Assembly: GCA_029256565.1 (NCBI GenBank)
Contig: JAQSXQ010000109.1
Coordinates: 1 to 6,500 of the forward strand
DNA: 6,500 nucleotides
From: Mycobacterium sp.
GTDB lineage: Bacteria > Actinomycetota > Actinomycetes > Mycobacteriales > Mycobacteriaceae
Direction: 5' to 3'
The position numbers and the translations under genes were made by a program. Under the pieces are notes generated by a model. The model was not told the origin of the DNA. It saw nothing but the letters and a program-made list of their open reading frames with translations, and did not search any database. Positions 6,045 to 6,500 of this stretch are shown here, piece after piece. Position 1 is the first letter of the stretch. The number at the start of each line of letters is the position of its first letter.

Positions 6045-6451
6045 CAGGCGCTCTCCCCCAGTTCGAGTGTCGCGTTGGCGATCACGTGGTCACCAAGGCT
6101 GTTGCTGCCCTTGATCTTCAGTGTGACGAGGCTGCCGTCGATCGCGGTCACCTCACCGGTGAACGTCACCGTGTCGTAGGCGTACCAGGGCACGCCGAGA
6201 CGCAGGCCGATCGACTTCACGATCGCGTTGGGACCCGCCCAGTCCGTGATGAAGCGCTGCACCAGACCGGTGTCGGTCAGGATGTTGACGAAGATGTCCT
6301 TGGACCCCTTCGCCTGCGCCAGATCGCGGTCGTGGTGCACGTCCTGGTAGTCGCGCGTCGCGATCGCGGTCGACACGATGAACGTCGGGTCGCCGTACAG
6401 GTTCAGTTCGGGAAGCTTGGTGCCGACCTCGACGTCGCTGACGGCGGTCAC
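6044..6451 (-). CDS. chsH1: ChsH1, small MaoC-like subunit of the steroid enoyl-CoA hydratase
   Basis: The 135-residue hot-dog protein resembles M. tuberculosis ChsH1 (Rv3541c): LYGDPTFIVSTAIATRDYQD, SKDIFVNILTDTGLVQRF, LRLGVPWYAYDTVTF. With ChsH2 it forms the hydratase that adds water to the 17(20)-enoyl steroid CoA, producing the substrate of Ltp2. The hydratase motif RDYQDVHHDRD is intact, with Asp34 and His39 equivalent to the catalytic pair reported for ChsH1 (Asp29/His34 in M. tuberculosis, from memory). I choose GTG at 6451 over the in-frame ATG at 6466 because GTG overlaps the chsH2 stop as GTGA and has GGGAG 8 bases upstream, whereas the ATG has no ribosome site and would overlap chsH2 by 19 bases. 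The ATG version would be 140 residues. The stop overlaps the ltp2 ATG by one base, so the hydratase subunit and aldolase are translationally linked. Confidence 0.93.
   Translation of the reverse strand: MTAVSDVEVGTKLPELNLYGDPTFIVSTAIATRDYQDVHHDRDLAQAKGSKDIFVNILTDTGLVQRFITDWAGPNAIVKSIGLRLGVPWYAYDTVTFTGEVTAIDGSLVTLKIKGSNSLGDHVIANATLELGESA
6053..6059 (-). promoter_or_regulatory. Ribosome binding site for ltp2
   Basis: The minus strand reads GGGGGAG, 8 bases before the ATG at 6044, inside the end of chsH1. It supports the ATG over the downstream TTG that would match the shorter M. tuberculosis protein. Confidence 0.65.
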
Positions 6452-6500
6452 GCGTCGGGCTCCCATGCGTAGAGAGTCCAGGCGGGGCCGACCTCACCGT
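6448..6500 (-). CDS. chsH2: ChsH2, C-terminal end only (gene enters from the right edge)
   Basis: Sixteen complete codons and a TGA at 6450-6448 read GEVGPAWTLYAWEPDA. In this operon the gene directly before chsH1 is chsH2, the two-domain subunit with an N-terminal MaoC-like hydratase domain and a C-terminal DUF35 domain that recruits Ltp2. The piece seen here would be the end of the DUF35 domain. The assignment rests on gene order, the correct frame joining chsH1 by GTGA, and the aromatic WTLYAWEP ending that fits the end of an OB-fold DUF35 domain. The fragment alone is too short for identification by similarity. Confidence 0.75.
   Translation of the reverse strand, partial: GEVGPAWTLYAWEPDA
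6460..6464 (-). promoter_or_regulatory. Ribosome binding site deciding the chsH1 start
   Basis: The minus strand reads GGGAG 8 bases before GTG at 6451, within the chsH2 tail. The site lies right after the competing ATG at 6466 and so cannot serve it, which points to the GTG. Confidence 0.65.

Noticed and set aside
4641..6179. A 512-codon open frame on the plus strand (GTG start) opposite ltp2 and chsH1
   Set aside because: It runs antisense to two clearly recognisable genes. Its translation is rich in Arg, Gly, Asp, His and Val with no domain pattern, and it runs through the hairpin. High third-position GC on the coding strand leaves such frames open by default.
1..6500. CRISPR arrays, tRNA/rRNA genes, transposases, phage or toxin-antitoxin genes
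   Set aside because: No regularly spaced repeats, no cloverleaf-like segments and no such protein motifs were seen on either strand; almost the entire window is explained by the minus-strand genes.

Overview
The window looks like chromosomal DNA of a mycolic-acid actinobacterium, most likely a Mycobacterium/Mycolicibacterium. It is strongly GC-rich, prefers G/C at third codon positions, uses GTG starts freely, and carries a cholesterol side-chain degradation operon whose proteins closely resemble (from memory) M. tuberculosis Ltp2 and ChsH1. Every gene I can support is on the minus strand, so transcription runs from high to low coordinates.

Right part (6500 to 4875), steroid catabolism: the last codons of chsH2, complete chsH1 and complete ltp2. 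This is the end of the operon known in M. tuberculosis as igr (cyp125, chsE1, chsE2, chsH2, chsH1, ltp2). ChsH1-ChsH2 hydrates the C17 side-chain enoyl-CoA. Ltp2, with the DUF35 domain of ChsH2, then cleaves the product by a retro-aldol reaction to the C17-ketone steroid and propionyl-CoA. The three genes overlap by 1 to 4 bases, and good Shine-Dalgarno sequences precede chsH1 and ltp2. A perfect 21-bp-arm hairpin lies 21 bases after the ltp2 stop and probably ends this transcript.

Middle (about 4795 to 4485): roughly 310 bases without a gene. The part next to the flippase gene is noticeably AT-richer. The gap contains a long-spaced inverted repeat, a small palindrome and several TGACG/CGTCA half-sites. 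It is the natural place for the promoter of the next operon, although I find no convincing -10/-35 pair.

Left part (4484 to 1), surface polysaccharide assembly and export: a Wzx/PST-type flippase, a Wzz-type chain-length protein fused to a BY-kinase-like domain with a ruined P-loop, a complete GT4 glycosyltransferase, and the first 129 codons of a second GT4 glycosyltransferase that runs off the left edge. All junctions are ATGA or GTGA overlaps. The flippase-to-Wzz junction is bridged by a possible 15-codon micro-ORF that overlaps both neighbours. The cluster probably makes an envelope or extracellular glycan by a Wzx/Wzy-like route. No polymerase or initiating phosphoglycosyltransferase is visible here.

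I did not find RNA genes, insertion sequences, CRISPR arrays or phage genes. The least ordinary items are the pseudokinase-type Wzz protein, the micro-ORF bridge, the long perfect hairpin and the placement of a polysaccharide operon directly after the cholesterol operon. None of these proves a new system.
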